Assembly: GCA_045577675.1 (NCBI GenBank)
Contig: JAZNIV010000019.1
Span: 1 to 6,497, forward strand
Direction: 5' to 3'
Source: UBA1738 sp045577675
Lineage (GTDB): Bacteria > Bacillota > Clostridia > UBA1381
DNA length: 6,497 nt
A model generated the notes under the pieces. The model did no database searches and had not been told where the DNA came from. It saw nothing but the letters and a program-made list of their open reading frames with translations. The position numbers were made by a program, and so were the translations under genes. Positions 5,654-6,497 of this stretch are shown here, one piece after another; the stretch's first letter is position 1, and the number at the start of each line of letters is the position of its first letter.

Positions 5654-6497
5654 TCACTCCTCAATGCGGATTACAGCACTTTTTGCGTGTGCGGTAAGAC
5701 CTTCCTGTTTTGCAAAATATTCAACATCACGGCAGACACGTGAAAGTGCGTCCTTTGTGTAGTAGGTGTACTGTGTTTTCTTTACAAAATCATCTACTGA
5801 AAGCGGACTTGAAAATTTGGCTGTACCGCTTGTCGGCAGTGTGTGGTTAGGACCTGCAAAGTAGTCCCCCAGTGCCTCGGGACAGTTTTTACCCATAAAG
5901 ATTGAGCCTGCGTGGCGGATTGCGTCAAGATAGTCAAACGGATTATCAACGCAAAGCTCCAGATGCTCGGGAGCAATTTCGTTTGCGATTTCAATGGCTG
6001 TTAAAAGGTTATTGGCAACAATAATTTTGCCGTTATTGTCAATTGATGTGCGTGCGATTTCTGCTCTTTCCAAAAGCGGAATTTGTTTTTCAAGTTCAAG
6101 ACTTACAGCTTCTGCAAGCTGTTGCGAATCGGTAACCAAAACGGCACTTGCAAGCTTGTCATGCTCTGCCTGAGATAAAAGGTCTGCAGCTACGTATTTT
6201 GGGTTACAGGTTTTATCTGCAACAATCAGGATTTCGCTTGGCCCTGCAATCATATCGATGGAAACTATGCCGAAAACCTGTTTTTTTGCCTCAGCAACAA
6301 ACGCATTTCCCGGCCCTACAATTTTGTCTACCTTTGGAACGGATTCCGTGCCGTAAGCAAGAGCGGCGATTGCCTGTGCACCGCCTAATTTAAAGATTTT
6401 GTCGACACCGGCAATTTTTGCGGCTGCTAAAATTACGGGATTGACTTTTCCGTCAGATGAGGGAGGGGTAACCATAACAACCTCCGGGACACCTGCG
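5654..6497 (-). CDS. hisD: Histidinol dehydrogenase, C-terminal two thirds (5' end outside window)
   Basis: Zn-dependent NAD enzyme that oxidises histidinol to histidine in two steps (9 and 10). The frame is open to the right edge: the codons before the Met at 6475 read AGVPEVV and continue into MVTPP, as in the family, so that Met is internal. About 280 residues are present and roughly 150 are missing by comparison with E. coli HisD. Numbered from the Met at 6475, conserved features are GGAQAIAALAYGTESVPKVD (31-50), GPGNAFVAEAK (54-64), IDMIAGPSE (73-81), LLSQAEH with Zn ligands Q102 and H105, APEHLE with the catalytic pair E170-H171, GDYFAGPNH with Zn ligand D204, and GLTAHA with Zn ligand H263. 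The spacings between these residues match E. coli Q259, H262, E326/H327, D360 and H419 almost exactly. It is the first visible gene of the operon. Confidence 0.96.
   Translation of the reverse strand, partial: AGVPEVVMVTPPSSDGKVNPVILAAAKIAGVDKIFKLGGAQAIAALAYGTESVPKVDKIVGPGNAFVAEAKKQVFGIVSIDMIAGPSEILIVADKTCNPKYVAADLLSQAEHDKLASAVLVTDSQQLAEAVSLELEKQIPLLERAEIARTSIDNNGKIIVANNLLTAIEIANEIAPEHLELCVDNPFDYLDAIRHAGSIFMGKNCPEALGDYFAGPNHTLPTSGTAKFSSPLSVDDFVKKTQYTYYTKDALSRVCRDVEYFAKQEGLTAHAKSAVIRIEE
5657..5662 (-). promoter_or_regulatory. Ribosome binding site that selects the second GTG as hisC start
   Basis: GAGGAG occupies 5662-5657 on the - strand. Its last base is also the first base of the upstream candidate GTG (5657), which is therefore too close to be used with it. 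The next in-frame GTG (5648-5646) is eight bases further on, a normal spacing. The site overlaps the end of hisD just before its TGA stop. Confidence 0.7.

Noticed and set aside
1..6497. Search for an undescribed system such as a defence island, mobile element, CRISPR array, RNA gene or unusual repeat.
   Set aside because: All but about 70 bases of the window are covered by recognised housekeeping and histidine genes. The remainder is a terminator and short junctions with no unexplained structure.

Overview
The window holds the 3' end of a type II topoisomerase B subunit gene (most likely gyrB) on the + strand. It is followed by most of a histidine biosynthesis operon on the - strand. Codon use is AT-leaning, Shine-Dalgarno sites are strong (GGAGG/AAAGGAG), and the gene set includes a HisI-HisE fusion, a monofunctional HisB and a PHP-type histidinol phosphatase. 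Together these suggest a low-to-moderate GC Firmicute, probably class Clostridia. This placement is inferred from gene content and motifs, with no database comparison.

Layout, left to right: gyrB C-terminal part (1-432, +); a short convergent intergenic stretch with a bidirectional hairpin terminator (about 437-477); then, read leftwards on the - strand from the right edge, hisD (5' end cut off), hisC, hisB, hisH, hisA, hisF, hisIE and a PHP histidinol phosphatase gene (hisJ). The his genes are packed very tightly. Junctions are ATGA overlaps, a zero-base abutment, a one-base TAATG overlap, and gaps of 5 and 12 bases, so they almost certainly form one transcript. The promoter and any attenuator lie beyond the right edge.

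The operon encodes every step of histidine synthesis from phosphoribosyl-ATP to histidine. HisE and HisI carry out steps 2 and 3, HisA step 4, HisH plus HisF step 5, HisB step 6, HisC step 7, the PHP phosphatase step 8 and HisD the last two oxidations. Only the first enzyme, ATP phosphoribosyltransferase (HisG, with HisZ if the short form is used), is not seen. It would be expected just upstream of hisD, outside the window.

I see no mobile element, CRISPR array, tRNA, rRNA or unknown gene, and no gene-free stretch longer than about 50 bases. This is an ordinary core-metabolism region. I found no previously undescribed system, and the findings below are small points about gene starts, gene order and transcription ends.
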